From Nitrospirae bacterium UBA4572 (GTDB taxonomy: Bacteria > Nitrospirota > Leptospirillia > Leptospirillales > Leptospirillaceae), in contig DGKK01000059.1 of the NCBI GenBank assembly GCA_002387725.1, positions 1 through 33,084 of the forward strand: 33,084 bases of DNA, given 5' to 3'. Below, piece after piece: positions 13,549 to 21,533 of this stretch. The notes under the pieces were generated by a model. It was not told the origin of the DNA and searched no databases. It saw only the letters and a program-made list of their open reading frames with translations. Made by a program: the position numbers and the translations under genes. How positions within the stretch are numbered: position 1 is the stretch's first letter; every line of letters begins with the position of its first letter.

Positions 13549-14927
13549 GGGAGAGAGTCTCCAGGGGGCTTGGGCGAGGATTCTGCAGAGGGCTTTCCCG
13601 AGGTGTCGGGGGTTCCGGAGCTTGCGGGAGCATCGAGGAACTCGATCCGAACCCGGGAGACCCGCTGGCGGTCAACCTCCACCACCGTTACCTTCATGTT
13701 TTTCGAAAAAAAGAATTCACCTCCCCGGGGGATGGTCTGCAGTTGGGACAGGACAAATCCTGCGAGAGTCTCGTAGTCTTCTCCCTCGGGGATGGGAATT
13801 CTGTAGTCCTCGGACAGATCCCGAATCGAGAGGGAGGCATCGACCAGATAGGAGCCGTCCCGAAGACGCTCGACAGGTTTGGCCACCTCGTCGGATTCGT
13901 CCTCGATCTCGCCGACAATTTCTTCAAGGAGGTCCTCCATGGTGACAAGACCGTCCAGCGCGCCGTATTCATCAAGGACCAGGGCCATCTGAGTCCGTCG
14001 TTTCTGCATCTCCTTGAGGACGTAAGGGACCTTCATGGATTCGGGGACAAAATAGGGGGTATGGAGGACTTTGTCGATCCGGAATGTTCCCGGAGCATTG
14101 AGGAGCTCGACAAGATCCTTGTAGTAGAGGATCCCTGCCACCTCTTCACCCTCGGCCCGCAGGACGGGGTAGCGCGAATACCGATTTTCGGAGAAAATTC
14201 CGATGATTTCCGAGAGTGTCATCCCGGTCCGGAGAGTGACCATGCGAACCCGAGGAACCATGACTTCCCGGACCGAAATGTCGGTAAACTTGAAGACGCT
14301 CTGAATGAGGTCCTGCTCCGTCCGGTTGATGATGCCGTGTTCTCCACCTTCCTTCAAGAGCAGTTCGAGCTCTTCTGGCGTGATCGGGTAGGAGGCGGTG
14401 GTAGGGGTGACTCGAAGGAGCCGAACGACAAAAAGGCTTGTGGTCGTGACGACCCGTACGGGTAGGACCAGAAGCTCCGAGAGGAGAAGGATCGGCCGGG
14501 ACAGGCGAAGGGCAATGCGCTCGTTGTTTCGAATGGCGATGGTTTTTGGCACGATCTCGCCCAGGACCAGCATGCCGAAGACCTGAAGAAGAATGACCCC
14601 GAAGACGCTGAGGGGAAGAAAGATATGGTGGGCCGAGACTCCGGGGATTTCAGCCAGAATCGGCTTGAACTTTTCGTAGGAGACCGTTCCTGTGGCGGCC
14701 GATGCCAGTCCTGTTGAGAGGGTCATCAGGACCTGGACGGTGGCCACGAACCTCTCCGGGTCTTTCCTGAGTCGGAGGAGAGCCCGGCTGTCGGGGGATC
14801 CGTTTCCGGAGAGCTGCTGGACGCGGGAAAGGCGAAGTGAGATGACCGAAAGCTCGGCGGCGGCGAGGAAGGCATTGAAGAGGATCAGAAGGAAGATGGC
14901 AAGCGTATCGGCCCAAAGGGGAGTCAT
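13545..14927 (-). CDS. CNNM/CBS/CorC-type membrane protein (hemolysin C family)
   Basis: The 460-aa product has the standard three-part layout. A CNNM transmembrane domain covers about residues 1-190 (FNAFLAAAELSVISLRLSR at its start). A pair of CBS domains covers about 205-330 (REVMVPRVRMVTL; YSRYPVL; TQMALVLDEYGALDGLVTMED). A CorC/HlyC domain covers about 345-430 (DGSYLVDASLSIRDL; ETLAGFVLSQL). Family members are linked to magnesium or cobalt export and to membrane ion homeostasis; real hemolysin activity is not implied. The Pro/Ser-rich tail after 430 is atypical. It heads a three-gene unit; the ATG follows GGACGGGGACG, a weak site. Confidence 0.9.
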   Translation of the reverse strand: MTPLWADTLAIFLLILFNAFLAAAELSVISLRLSRVQQLSGNGSPDSRALLRLRKDPERFVATVQVLMTLSTGLASAATGTVSYEKFKPILAEIPGVSAHHIFLPLSVFGVILLQVFGMLVLGEIVPKTIAIRNNERIALRLSRPILLLSELLVLPVRVVTTTSLFVVRLLRVTPTTASYPITPEELELLLKEGGEHGIINRTEQDLIQSVFKFTDISVREVMVPRVRMVTLRTGMTLSEIIGIFSENRYSRYPVLRAEGEEVAGILYYKDLVELLNAPGTFRIDKVLHTPYFVPESMKVPYVLKEMQKRRTQMALVLDEYGALDGLVTMEDLLEEIVGEIEDESDEVAKPVERLRDGSYLVDASLSIRDLSEDYRIPIPEGEDYETLAGFVLSQLQTIPRGGEFFFSKNMKVTVVEVDRQRVSRVRIEFLDAPASSGTPDTSGKPSAESSPKPPGDSLP

Positions 14928-15221
14928 CGTCCCCGTCCATAGCTTTTTCCCAAAGAAGGAAAAGGAAGAGGGGGGGATCCGCCTGATGCGCTGGAGGCCG
15001 GAGTCAAAAAGGGTCGGCCGCTCGGAATGTCGGGGGTACTAATACAGCTCTCCTGCTTTTGTCCCGGATCAGGCTCCCGGGAGTCTCTTGTCGGTCAGGG
15101 ACCGGGAGAGGGCCGGATGAGCCTCCAGACGCTCCTTCGCCGGGTTTCTGAGTTTCGCGCTGATGTCGGCGCGAGGTTTCGAGAGGCTGATGGAGGGTCG
15201 GGGGAGGGGAACGGAATGGTC
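14928..15221 (+). other. Intergenic region without a supported gene
   Basis: This stretch separates the divergent corC-like gene and the 38-aa membrane peptide. It must hold the promoter of the minus-strand unit, but I see no convincing -35/-10 pair for it. A weak plus-strand reading beginning at 15118 runs through the next promoter and has no ribosome-binding site or family. Confidence 0.4.
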
Positions 15222-15250
15222 TTGACAATGGATCCGTTGCCGCCTATATT
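15222..15250 (+). promoter_or_regulatory. Near-consensus sigma70 promoter
   Basis: TTGACA (15222-15227) and TATATT (15245-15250) are separated by 17 bp, about 60 bp upstream of the 38-aa membrane peptide. This is the best-looking promoter in the window, implying high expression. Confidence 0.8.
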
Positions 15251-15310
15251 GGGTAGGCATCGACGTTCTCATCATAAACTATTTTCCTTGAATTGAGCAA
15301 GGGGGCCAAC

Positions 15311-15427
15311 ATGTACGACGTTCACAAGATGGTCGGAACGAATCCGAGCTTTATGGGGTGGATGGGCTTTCTGGCAATCGTTGCCATCATTTTTGCCTGG
15401 GGATACGCCACCTCCGTCAAGCAGTAA
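15311..15427 (+). CDS. 38-aa single-span membrane peptide, strongly expressed
   Basis: The ATG at 15311 has AAGGGGG five bases upstream. The product has a short soluble N-terminus (MYDVHKMVGTNPSF), one helix of about 20 residues (GWMGFLAIVAIIFAWGYATS) and a VKQ tail. It stands alone between a near-consensus promoter and a terminator. It could be a small subunit or assembly factor of a membrane redox complex, but no family is recognised. The complete promoter-RBS-ORF-terminator arrangement is strong evidence for a real gene. Confidence 0.8.
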   Translation: MYDVHKMVGTNPSFMGWMGFLAIVAIIFAWGYATSVKQ

Positions 15428-15536
15428 GGCACCTTTCCCTTCACCAGTCGAGTGGTCGTTGCTCGACAGGTCTTGAGCGTCTCCTCTCCCCTCCTACAGG
15501 GGAGACCGGTCGCCCAAAAAAACACTAGCCTTTTTG

Positions 15537-15576
15537 CCCGGTTCGGAAGAACATTCCGTTCCGGGTTTTTTGTTTT
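15537..15576 (+). terminator. Rho-independent terminator
   Basis: The arms CCCGG..CGGAA and TTCCG..CCGGG pair over 10 of 12 positions with a 2-bp internal mismatch. They are followed by TTTTTTGTTTT. It ends the 38-aa peptide transcript, about 110 bp after its stop. Confidence 0.85.
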
Positions 15577-15829
15577 ATGGGGAAATCCCTCAGCCATTCA
15601 GACGCCTCAATCCCAATCATTGCCTTCAGTCAATTCGCTCCCCACCCGCGCCACCCTGTCAGGGGAAATTCTCTCTCCTTTTCTTGGTTCGCATGGCTTT
15701 TCTCCTTGCCATCTTTTTTCATGGCCTTAGTGTTTGCATGTGAGTCTGAGGGCATAGGCAAGACATGCTTGCGGAGCCTGTCCAGATTGACGCCGTATCT
15801 TAGGCCGGCAGGTATCTCGGGGAGCAGGC
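15577..15829 (+). other. Intergenic region upstream of aprA
   Basis: No gene is supported here. A small perfect hairpin GCAAG-ACATG-CTTGC lies at 15758-15772. A second inverted repeat AGCAGG/CCTGCT (15823-15828 and 15840-15845), followed by four T, encloses the -35 element of the aprA promoter. This second structure could be a terminator for read-through or an operator-like element. Confidence 0.4.
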
Positions 15830-15858
15830 TTGACAGACTCCTGCTTTTTATGTATGTT
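15830..15858 (+). promoter_or_regulatory. Probable aprA promoter
   Basis: TTGACA (15830-15835) and TATGTT (15853-15858) are separated by 17 bp, about 40 bp before the aprA ATG. The downstream AT-rich stretch is unusual for this GC-rich region. Confidence 0.65.
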
Positions 15859-15898
15859 ATTTAATTAGTAATCTAATGAATTTAAACAGGAGGTCCTC

Positions 15899-17689
15899 AT
15901 GTCCACCCCGAACGCTTTTGCCGTTTACGACACCGATCTTCTCATTATCGGAGGGGGAACGGCCGGATGTTATGCGGCGATCATTGCCCGTCGAGAAAAC
16001 CCCGACCTGAAGGTTTTAGTGGTTGATAAGGCTCATATTGACCGTTCCGGCTGCCTGGCCGGAGGGATGAATGCCATCAATGCCTACATCAACCCCGGAG
16101 AGACGGTCGACAGCTTTGTCGAGTATGTTCGGGAAGATGCCATGGGGATCCTTCGGGAGGATCTGGTGAGGACTCAGGCGGCGCTCTTTTCTGAGGTGGT
16201 GGCGACGGTCGAGGCGATGGGACTTCCCATCGTCAAGGACCCCGACGGGAAGTATTCACCTCGTGGTCGCTGGAACATCAAGATCCACGGAGAGTCTCTC
16301 AAGCCGATCCTGGCGCGTGAGGTCAGAAGAAGTGGAGCGGAGGTTCTTGACAGGGTTGTTGTGACCGACCTGGTCACCATCGGGGGGGCCGTCCACGGGG
16401 CCGTGGGCTTTTCCCTCAAAAGTGGCGAGCCCATCAGGGTCTCCGCAAAAAAGACCATTGTGGCGACCGGAGGAGCCTCTGGGCTCTATCGGCCCAACAA
16501 TGAAGGTCGCTCCCGCCACAAGATGTGGTATTCCCCCTTCAATGCGGGGGCGGGGTATGCCATCGGCATCAGGGCGGGAGCCGAGATGACAAGCTTTGAA
16601 CACCGCTTCATTGCCCTGCGGACCAAGGATACCATCGCCCCCACCGGGACCCTGGCGTTAGGATTCGGGGCTCCCCAGGTTAACTCCAAAGGCGAGGAAT
16701 TCATGAAGCTCCGGTGGGCTGATAAGGGCGGAGAGGGGGCACCGACGCCTCTTCGACTCGAGGCCCCGCTCAGGGAAATCGAGGCCGGAAACGGTCCCTG
16801 CTTCATGGATACCCGGCATTTGGGAGCAGCCGATCTCAAAAGGCTCTATGAGGCCTACCTCGACATGTATCCCAATACGGTTCTCTACTGGGCGGCCAAT
16901 AATGACGATCTGACGCGGACGCCGGTCGAAATTTGCGGAACCGAGCCCTATCTCGTAGGGGGGCATTGTCAGGCTGGATACTGGGTTGATGTCGACCGGC
17001 GGACCACTCTTCCGAACCTTTTTGCCGCAGGAGATGTGGCGGGAGGGGCCCCATACAAATTCGTCAGCGGGTGCTTCGCCGAAGGGGCCATTGCAGCGCG
17101 AGCCGCCTCTCGGGAGATTCGGGAGGAAAAAAAGGGTCTTGCTCATCCGGGAAAGTCTGTGGAAGCGGCACTCCTCCAGAGAACCCTTTCCTTTCTGTCG
17201 AAAAATGACAAGGTAAAGCCTGGTTCAATTCGCCCGGATGAGGCCGAAAGCCGCCTGCAAAAGATTATGGACGAGTATGCCGGAGGGCTGAGGACCTCCT
17301 ACCGCATGAATGAGGCCGGCCTTCTCATGGCAAAGAAGAAGCTCGATTTTCTCCGCCAGGACCTTGGCCGGATAGAGGCCGAGGACGCCTTCGCTCTGAT
17401 GGGCGCCCATGAGGTGGCGGATCGCCTGGATGTGGCCCAGGTTCTGGTTGAACACCTTCTGGCTCGGCGCGAAACCCGGTGGCCGGGATTTCAGAGCCGC
17501 CAGGACTGGCCGAATGCCGATCGCCGTTACGAACACTTTATCAATTCGATTCGTGAAAACGAGGGAACGATCCGGATCATCCACCGGAGCCTCTCCGGTG
17601 AGATCCTTCCCTGGGAGGACGAAGGCTTCCAGGAATCTCTCGGGGAGTCGGCGATCGTTACCTCGGGGACGTCTGTGGGGAAGTCCTGA
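15899..17689 (+). CDS. aprA: Adenylylsulfate reductase alpha subunit-like flavoprotein (AprA-like)
   Basis: AprA reduces adenosine 5'-phosphosulfate (APS) to sulfite and AMP using FAD, with electrons from the AprB ferredoxin. The 596-aa product has the N-terminal FAD motif GGGTAG (residues 18-23). It has AprA-like blocks: RSGCLAGGMNAINAYI, the RGRWNIKIHGES region, WYSPFNAGAGYAIGIRAGAE and a C-terminal helical domain. It belongs to the fumarate-reductase/AprA flavoprotein superfamily; neighbouring aprB and sat settle the role. It is a little shorter than sulfate-reducer AprA. No dsr or qmo gene is in the window, so assimilation of sulfate is as plausible as energy metabolism. AGGAGG lies six bases before the ATG. 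Confidence 0.88.
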   Translation: MSTPNAFAVYDTDLLIIGGGTAGCYAAIIARRENPDLKVLVVDKAHIDRSGCLAGGMNAINAYINPGETVDSFVEYVREDAMGILREDLVRTQAALFSEVVATVEAMGLPIVKDPDGKYSPRGRWNIKIHGESLKPILAREVRRSGAEVLDRVVVTDLVTIGGAVHGAVGFSLKSGEPIRVSAKKTIVATGGASGLYRPNNEGRSRHKMWYSPFNAGAGYAIGIRAGAEMTSFEHRFIALRTKDTIAPTGTLALGFGAPQVNSKGEEFMKLRWADKGGEGAPTPLRLEAPLREIEAGNGPCFMDTRHLGAADLKRLYEAYLDMYPNTVLYWAANNDDLTRTPVEICGTEPYLVGGHCQAGYWVDVDRRTTLPNLFAAGDVAGGAPYKFVSGCFAEGAIAARAASREIREEKKGLAHPGKSVEAALLQRTLSFLSKNDKVKPGSIRPDEAESRLQKIMDEYAGGLRTSYRMNEAGLLMAKKKLDFLRQDLGRIEAEDAFALMGAHEVADRLDVAQVLVEHLLARRETRWPGFQSRQDWPNADRRYEHFINSIRENEGTIRIIHRSLSGEILPWEDEGFQESLGESAIVTSGTSVGKS

Positions 17690-17716
17690 AAAAGTCGCAT
17701 AACGAAGGAGACTGTG

Positions 17717-18058
17717 ATGGGAATTGCCATATCTGAGACGCTGTGCCATGGATGCAAAAAGCTGCCGGAGGCTCGTTGCGTCATTGCCTGTCCGGGGAAC
17801 CTCATTCGGATGGACGAGGAGCGAAACCTTGCTGTGATGCGCGAGCAGGCTGACTGCTGGGATTGCTATGCCTGCGTGAAGATGTGCCCCGTGGGAGCGG
17901 TGGATGTGGTTCTTCCCTACGAGCTGGCGGGGCGGGGGGCTCGTCTTTTCCCCCGCCTGAGACGGGAGTCCATTCGCTGGACTCTGCAGGTGGACGGGAA
18001 AGAAGATCAGACCTTTGAGCTTGCCACGCGTGTTCCGGAGGAGCTTCTCGAAGGCTAG
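17717..18058 (+). CDS. aprB: Adenylylsulfate reductase beta subunit-like ferredoxin (AprB-like)
   Basis: AprB carries two 4Fe-4S clusters that pass electrons to the AprA flavin. Eight cysteines are arranged as C-x2-C...C-x3-C-P (Cys10, 13, 21, 25) and C-x2-C-x2-C-x3-C-P (Cys47, 50, 53, 57). The second set is in CWDCYACVKMCP, followed by GAVDVV. The C-terminal part (residues 65-113) is the shortened AprA-binding tail; the whole protein is 113 aa, against about 150 in sulfate reducers. GAAGGAG lies six bases before the ATG at 17717, and the gene follows aprA after 27 bp. Confidence 0.9.
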   Translation: MGIAISETLCHGCKKLPEARCVIACPGNLIRMDEERNLAVMREQADCWDCYACVKMCPVGAVDVVLPYELAGRGARLFPRLRRESIRWTLQVDGKEDQTFELATRVPEELLEG

Positions 18059-18069
18059 ACAGTGAAGAA

Positions 18070-18159
18070 ATGAAGGGGTTGGCCATGTGTTGAGCCTTCC
18101 ATTCCAGATAGGGAGGAGCCTTCATGGCCATTGTTGGCGAAACCGGTGATCCTTGTTAA
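18070..18159 (+). promoter_or_regulatory. Possible sat leader: two micro-ORFs ending in Cys, with an inverted repeat
   Basis: The aprB-sat gap holds MKGLAMC (18070-18093, weak ribosome site) and MAIVGETGDPC (18124-18159, GGGAGGAG upstream). Each has TGT (Cys) as its last codon. GGCCATG (18081-18087) and CATGGCC (18123-18129) are a perfect inverted repeat covering the start of the second micro-ORF, whose stop overlaps the sat ribosome-binding site. This could be a cysteine-responsive leader, but such short ORFs also arise by chance. Confidence 0.35.
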
Positions 18160-18170
18160 AGGAGTTCAAG

Positions 18171-19361
18171 ATGTTCCTCTCTGTTCCTCATGGTGGTCGG
18201 CTGATTACGGCACTCTCCCCGGCCTCCGCCCGTCCCGAAATGGCGAGAGCCTATGCGACTCGTCCGGCCATCCGGCTTTCTCCGCGAGAGATCTCGGACT
18301 TGGGCCTCATTGCCATTGGGGCCGTGAGTCCGCTCGATGGTTTCATGGATGAGAAGACCTATCATTCGGTCGTTGATCGCATGAGGCTCCCGGATGGTCT
18401 GGTCTTCCCCCTTCCCATCGTGTTGCCGGTTCGGGAGGAGGAGGCCCGGGGGCTTCGGATCGGAGAGGTTGTGCGTCTTTTGGATACAAGCGATCGTCTT
18501 TTGGGGCTCATGACCGTCTCGGACATCTTTCGGAGGGACCTTGAGTGGGAAGCCCAGGAGGTCTATCGGACGAATGATCCCGCCCATCCCGGAGTTGCGG
18601 CTCTCGGGCGCCTTCCCGGACCCTTTGCCATCGGGGGCAAGGTCACCGTATTCGACGACTGGTCGGAGGGCCCCTTTGCACCCCTTGCCCTGACTCCGAC
18701 CGAATCCCGGGCCCGCTTCGAGTCCCTGGGGTGGCAGACGGTCGTGGGGTTTCAGACAAGAAATCCCATTCACCGGGCGCACGAATATATCCAGAAGTGT
18801 TCGCTTGAGATTGTCGATGGACTCTTCCTTCACCCCCTTGTGGGCGAGACCAAGGAAGATGACGTTCCTGCCCGCGTTCGGATGGATTGTTACAACGTTC
18901 TTCTCGAGAGGTATTACCCCCGGACAAGAGTTGTCCTGGGGGTCTTTCCCGGAGCCATGCGCTATGCCGGTCCCAGGGAGGCACTCTTCCATGCACTGGT
19001 AAGAAAAAACTATGGCTGCACCCATTTTATCGTGGGTCGGGACCATGCCGGAGTGGGGAGCTACTATGGTCCCTTCGAGGCCCATGCCCTTCTGCGCCAG
19101 TTCTCCTTCGATGAACTGGGGATCATCCCGATCTTCTTTGATACCGCCTATTACTGCCGAACCTGCGAAGGAATGGTCTCCCACAAGACCTGCGGACATG
19201 ACGAGAGCTCCCATGTTCTTCTCTCCGGAACAAAGGTCCGCCAGATGCTCCGTGATGGCTTGCCTCCCCCTCCCGAGATGACCCGCCCGGAGGTTGCCGC
19301 GGTGTTGATCGGCCACTACAGGAAGCGTGAAGAGAGCATCCCGGCGGTTTCCTCCTCTTGA
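18171..19361 (+). CDS. sat: Sulfate adenylyltransferase (ATP sulfurylase)
   Basis: Sat activates sulfate with ATP to APS, the AprAB substrate. The 396-aa product has the catalytic QTRNPIHRAH motif (residues 195-204), GRDHAGVG (289-296) and the zinc-type CRTC...CGH motif (Cys329, Cys332, Cys341, His343). It lacks an APS kinase extension. I start it at the ATG at 18171, with AAAGGAG six bases upstream; an in-frame TTG at 18153 lies upstream of that site. It is the last gene of the apr-sat unit; a small hairpin overlaps its stop codon. Confidence 0.97.
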   Translation: MFLSVPHGGRLITALSPASARPEMARAYATRPAIRLSPREISDLGLIAIGAVSPLDGFMDEKTYHSVVDRMRLPDGLVFPLPIVLPVREEEARGLRIGEVVRLLDTSDRLLGLMTVSDIFRRDLEWEAQEVYRTNDPAHPGVAALGRLPGPFAIGGKVTVFDDWSEGPFAPLALTPTESRARFESLGWQTVVGFQTRNPIHRAHEYIQKCSLEIVDGLFLHPLVGETKEDDVPARVRMDCYNVLLERYYPRTRVVLGVFPGAMRYAGPREALFHALVRKNYGCTHFIVGRDHAGVGSYYGPFEAHALLRQFSFDELGIIPIFFDTAYYCRTCEGMVSHKTCGHDESSHVLLSGTKVRQMLRDGLPPPPEMTRPEVAAVLIGHYRKREESIPAVSSS

Positions 19362-19376
19362 GAGGAGCCTTCTTGT
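19352..19376 (+). terminator. Weak hairpin at the sat stop codon
   Basis: CTCCTC-TTGA-GAGGAG (19352-19367) has a 6-bp stem whose loop contains the TGA stop of sat, followed by CCTTCTTGTT. It lies between converging genes and could be a weak terminator. Confidence 0.4.
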
Positions 19377-19415
19377 TGGCAGACGAAGCCGGATCGTTTA
19401 TGGGATGTCGAAGAA

Positions 19416-19784
19416 TCAGGAGGCAGAACGCGAAGAAAGAAGTCGGGCCAACTGCCGGATGGCCCGCTTTGAAGGAGAGTCGAGATTGCCGATGAAGAGA
19501 AGTTCGTAGGAGTTTCCGTAGGCGGGAGAGGCTTCAGCGGCAACACCGTCTTGAACTCCGGTGAGGAGGTAGTCGACACTGACCGAGAACGAGAGGGCCA
19601 GAGCCAGCAGAAGCTCGATGGACGGGGGCCGGATCCCCCGTTCGGCCCGGGAGATGTCCACCTGCTTGCACCCGATGCGCTTTGCCAATTCGGATTGGGT
19701 CAAGGGACCCCGAAGGTTCCGGATGCGTTGTCCGGTGGCCTTCGGGTCCCATTTGACCTTTATTCCATTTTGGTTTATAGTCAA
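19416..19784 (-). CDS. XRE-family transcriptional regulator
   Basis: The 122-aa product has a helix-turn-helix of the HTH_3 type at about residues 20-75 (RIRNLRGPLTQSELAKRIG, then DISRAERGIRPPS). An extended helical C-terminus (SIELLLALALSFSVSVDYLLTG) resembles phage-type repressors, followed by a tail of unknown role. The start is uncertain: the only upstream in-frame start is a TTG at 19784 with AAGG directly against it, so the message may be leaderless or start elsewhere. A short palindrome lies just upstream and a second small HTH gene is divergent. Confidence 0.75.
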   Translation of the reverse strand: MTINQNGIKVKWDPKATGQRIRNLRGPLTQSELAKRIGCKQVDISRAERGIRPPSIELLLALALSFSVSVDYLLTGVQDGVAAEASPAYGNSYELLFIGNLDSPSKRAIRQLARLLSSRSAS

Positions 19785-19791
19785 CCTTAAG

Positions 19792-19806
19792 ATACCTTTT
19801 TGGTAT
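19792..19806. promoter_or_regulatory. Palindrome between divergent regulators (possible operator)
   Basis: ATACC-TTTTT-GGTAT is a perfect 5-bp inverted repeat around a 5-base T-tract. It lies 8 bp upstream of the minus-strand XRE gene start in an AT-rich stretch between two diverging HTH genes, where an operator is expected. Confidence 0.5.
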
Positions 19807-19855
19807 AAGGAATAGCTTTTCGAACAATAAAAAACCCTTTTGCGGATTATAGTTT

Positions 19856-20089
19856 TTGGACAAGGACACGGTCAAGAAAGTCCGGATTGCGCTGGTACAG
19901 CGGGAATGGACCCAGAGCGATTTGGCCAGACAGGTCGGGATATCTGCGGCTTATCTGAGCCTGGTGATGAAGGGACACCGATGTGTCCCCGATCTGGAGG
20001 TCCGGATTCTTGAGATGCTGGATTTGTCCCGAAGGACTGAGGGTCCGCCTGAGACTCACAAAAAGCATGAGTCCCAAGTGGAGTCATAA
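19856..20089 (+). CDS. Small Cro/XRE-type HTH protein
   Basis: The 77-aa reading includes a clear helix-turn-helix (REWTQSDLARQVGISAAYLS, then LVMKGHRCVPDLEVRILEML). A short charged tail follows. It diverges from the larger XRE gene, as in repressor/Cro pairs of prophages or toxin-antitoxin loci, but no other phage gene is seen. The start is a TTG at 19856, just after an in-frame stop, with no ribosome-binding site. The gene could be leaderless or a fragment. Its 3' end overlaps the helicase stop by 6 bp on the other strand. Confidence 0.55.
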   Translation: MDKDTVKKVRIALVQREWTQSDLARQVGISAAYLSLVMKGHRCVPDLEVRILEMLDLSRRTEGPPETHKKHESQVES

Positions 20090-21499
20090 GATCGCCCCCG
20101 CGAGCAGGAGCTGGTGGCGGGGCCGGGTGCAGGCGACGTAGAGGCCCCGGAGGAAGGTTCGATCATCCCGAAAGTAGGTCATGTCGCGCCAGTCGACAAT
20201 GACCGAGTCGAAGGTACTGCCCTGCGCCTTGAAGACCGTTGTGGCATAGCTGTGCCGAAGGGGTGCAAAGGCGCGTTTAAGCTTCCATGCCGCTCGTGAC
20301 ATCTGAGCGGATTCCTGTTTTGCCAAGAGTCCCTTTTCCTCTCTGATTCGTCTCACCTCCCGAAAAATCCTGTCGACCTCGGCCTGATGGGACGACGAGT
20401 CTTCCGGAACCAAAAAAGAAAACTCCTCTCCCGAATCATCTTCAAGATAAACACGAAAGGCCGGAATCTCCGGATAGTCGGGATGGCGCTCCGGGAAGAT
20501 TTCAAGGACCGTCACCTCCTCTCCCGCGGCCACCACGCCTGTCAGCTCTCCTGCCATGGATCGAATTCCCGTTGTTTCGTTGACCAGGACCCGCTCGTTG
20601 GGGGCAAAAGGGGTCGGGCAATCGCCATAGTGGCTTTTGAAGAGAAGGCGGTTGTAGCGTTCGACCTGGCGGTTTGTATAGGCCAGAATCCGGAGGTTGT
20701 CCCCCTGGGTCTCAATGCGGCGCGACCAGAGCAGGATGTCCTGGTCCTTGCCGCCGATGCGGAAGAGGGCTTCCCGGGACGAAGGGAGAAGATCGAGATC
20801 TCCGAGGGAGCCTTCCCATTCCCCCAGAAGATCCCGAAGAGTCGGGCGGCCTCGTGCCGGATCCCACTCGAGGATCCGTCGCGTCAGGGTATGAAGAGGG
20901 TGATCTTTGTCCTGTCTGTGGATACGGGTCAGGGCAATTCTCGGAAGCGGGAGGGCAAAGACCGGAGGAGTATCGAGAAGTGCGGCGCTCACCGGAGGGA
21001 GCTGGTGAGGGTCTCCCACGAAGAGGATTCGGGATCGCTTCTTCTGACGTTCAAGTGTTTCCAGAAGTTCTGGGCCCACAAGGGAGCATTCGTCGACGAC
21101 GATCCAGTCGAAGAGGGAGAGGTCGGGAGAGGCTCCCGGTGCGAGGTCGTAGGTGCCGTCTTCCTTCTCGCTGAGGCGAAGTCCCAGAAGGGAGTGGAGG
21201 GTGGCAAAGGTCGCGCCGCTACCGGAGGAGCGAAGGCTCTCCCGAAGGACCCGGAGGGCCTTGTGGGTCGGGGCCGTGACAGCCACCTGTCCCCCGCGGA
21301 CCATGACCTCCACAAGAAACTTTGCCGTCAGCGTGGTCTTTCCCGAGCCGGCAGGCCCCGAAAGGATCACGGCGGGAATCTCCGGGTGGTCGAGAAGATC
21401 CCGGAGGGTTCGTTCGGGGTCGGAGGGGTCAGGGTGCCAATGTCCTTTTCCGCGTGGCGAACGTCCAAATAGTGTCACGGAAGATAACCCTTGGGGCAT
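20084..21499 (-). CDS. SF1 DNA helicase, RecD2/Dda-like
   Basis: The product of about 471 aa is an ATP-driven helicase of the RecD/Dda branch. Visible motifs are Walker A GPAGSGKTT, motif Ia TAPTHKA, motif II VVDECS, motif III GDPHQLPPV, motif V TVFKAQGSTFDSV and motif VI YVACTRPRHQLLL. It is shorter than RecD2 and lacks an obvious N-terminal extension. The start is uncertain: I use ATG 21499, 35 bp after the ettA stop, but a nearby GTG is possible; readings up to 21778 overlap ettA and are not credible. It is the last gene of the bphP-bphO-ettA run. A repair or replication-fork role is inferred from the family. Confidence 0.85.
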   Translation of the reverse strand: MPQGLSSVTLFGRSPRGKGHWHPDPSDPERTLRDLLDHPEIPAVILSGPAGSGKTTLTAKFLVEVMVRGGQVAVTAPTHKALRVLRESLRSSGSGATFATLHSLLGLRLSEKEDGTYDLAPGASPDLSLFDWIVVDECSLVGPELLETLERQKKRSRILFVGDPHQLPPVSAALLDTPPVFALPLPRIALTRIHRQDKDHPLHTLTRRILEWDPARGRPTLRDLLGEWEGSLGDLDLLPSSREALFRIGGKDQDILLWSRRIETQGDNLRILAYTNRQVERYNRLLFKSHYGDCPTPFAPNERVLVNETTGIRSMAGELTGVVAAGEEVTVLEIFPERHPDYPEIPAFRVYLEDDSGEEFSFLVPEDSSSHQAEVDRIFREVRRIREEKGLLAKQESAQMSRAAWKLKRAFAPLRHSYATTVFKAQGSTFDSVIVDWRDMTYFRDDRTFLRGLYVACTRPRHQLLLAGAIL

Positions 21500-21533
21500 T
21501 CCCGTGGGCAAAGGGTGAGGGAATGTCGGCGGC

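Noticed and set aside
15027..15296. Plus-strand reading frame upstream of the 38-aa membrane peptide
   Set aside because: It runs through the near-consensus promoter at 15222-15250, has no ribosome-binding site and matches no family.
15577..15898. A riboswitch ahead of aprA
   Set aside because: Small hairpins are present but I could not match them to SAM or any other known riboswitch core.
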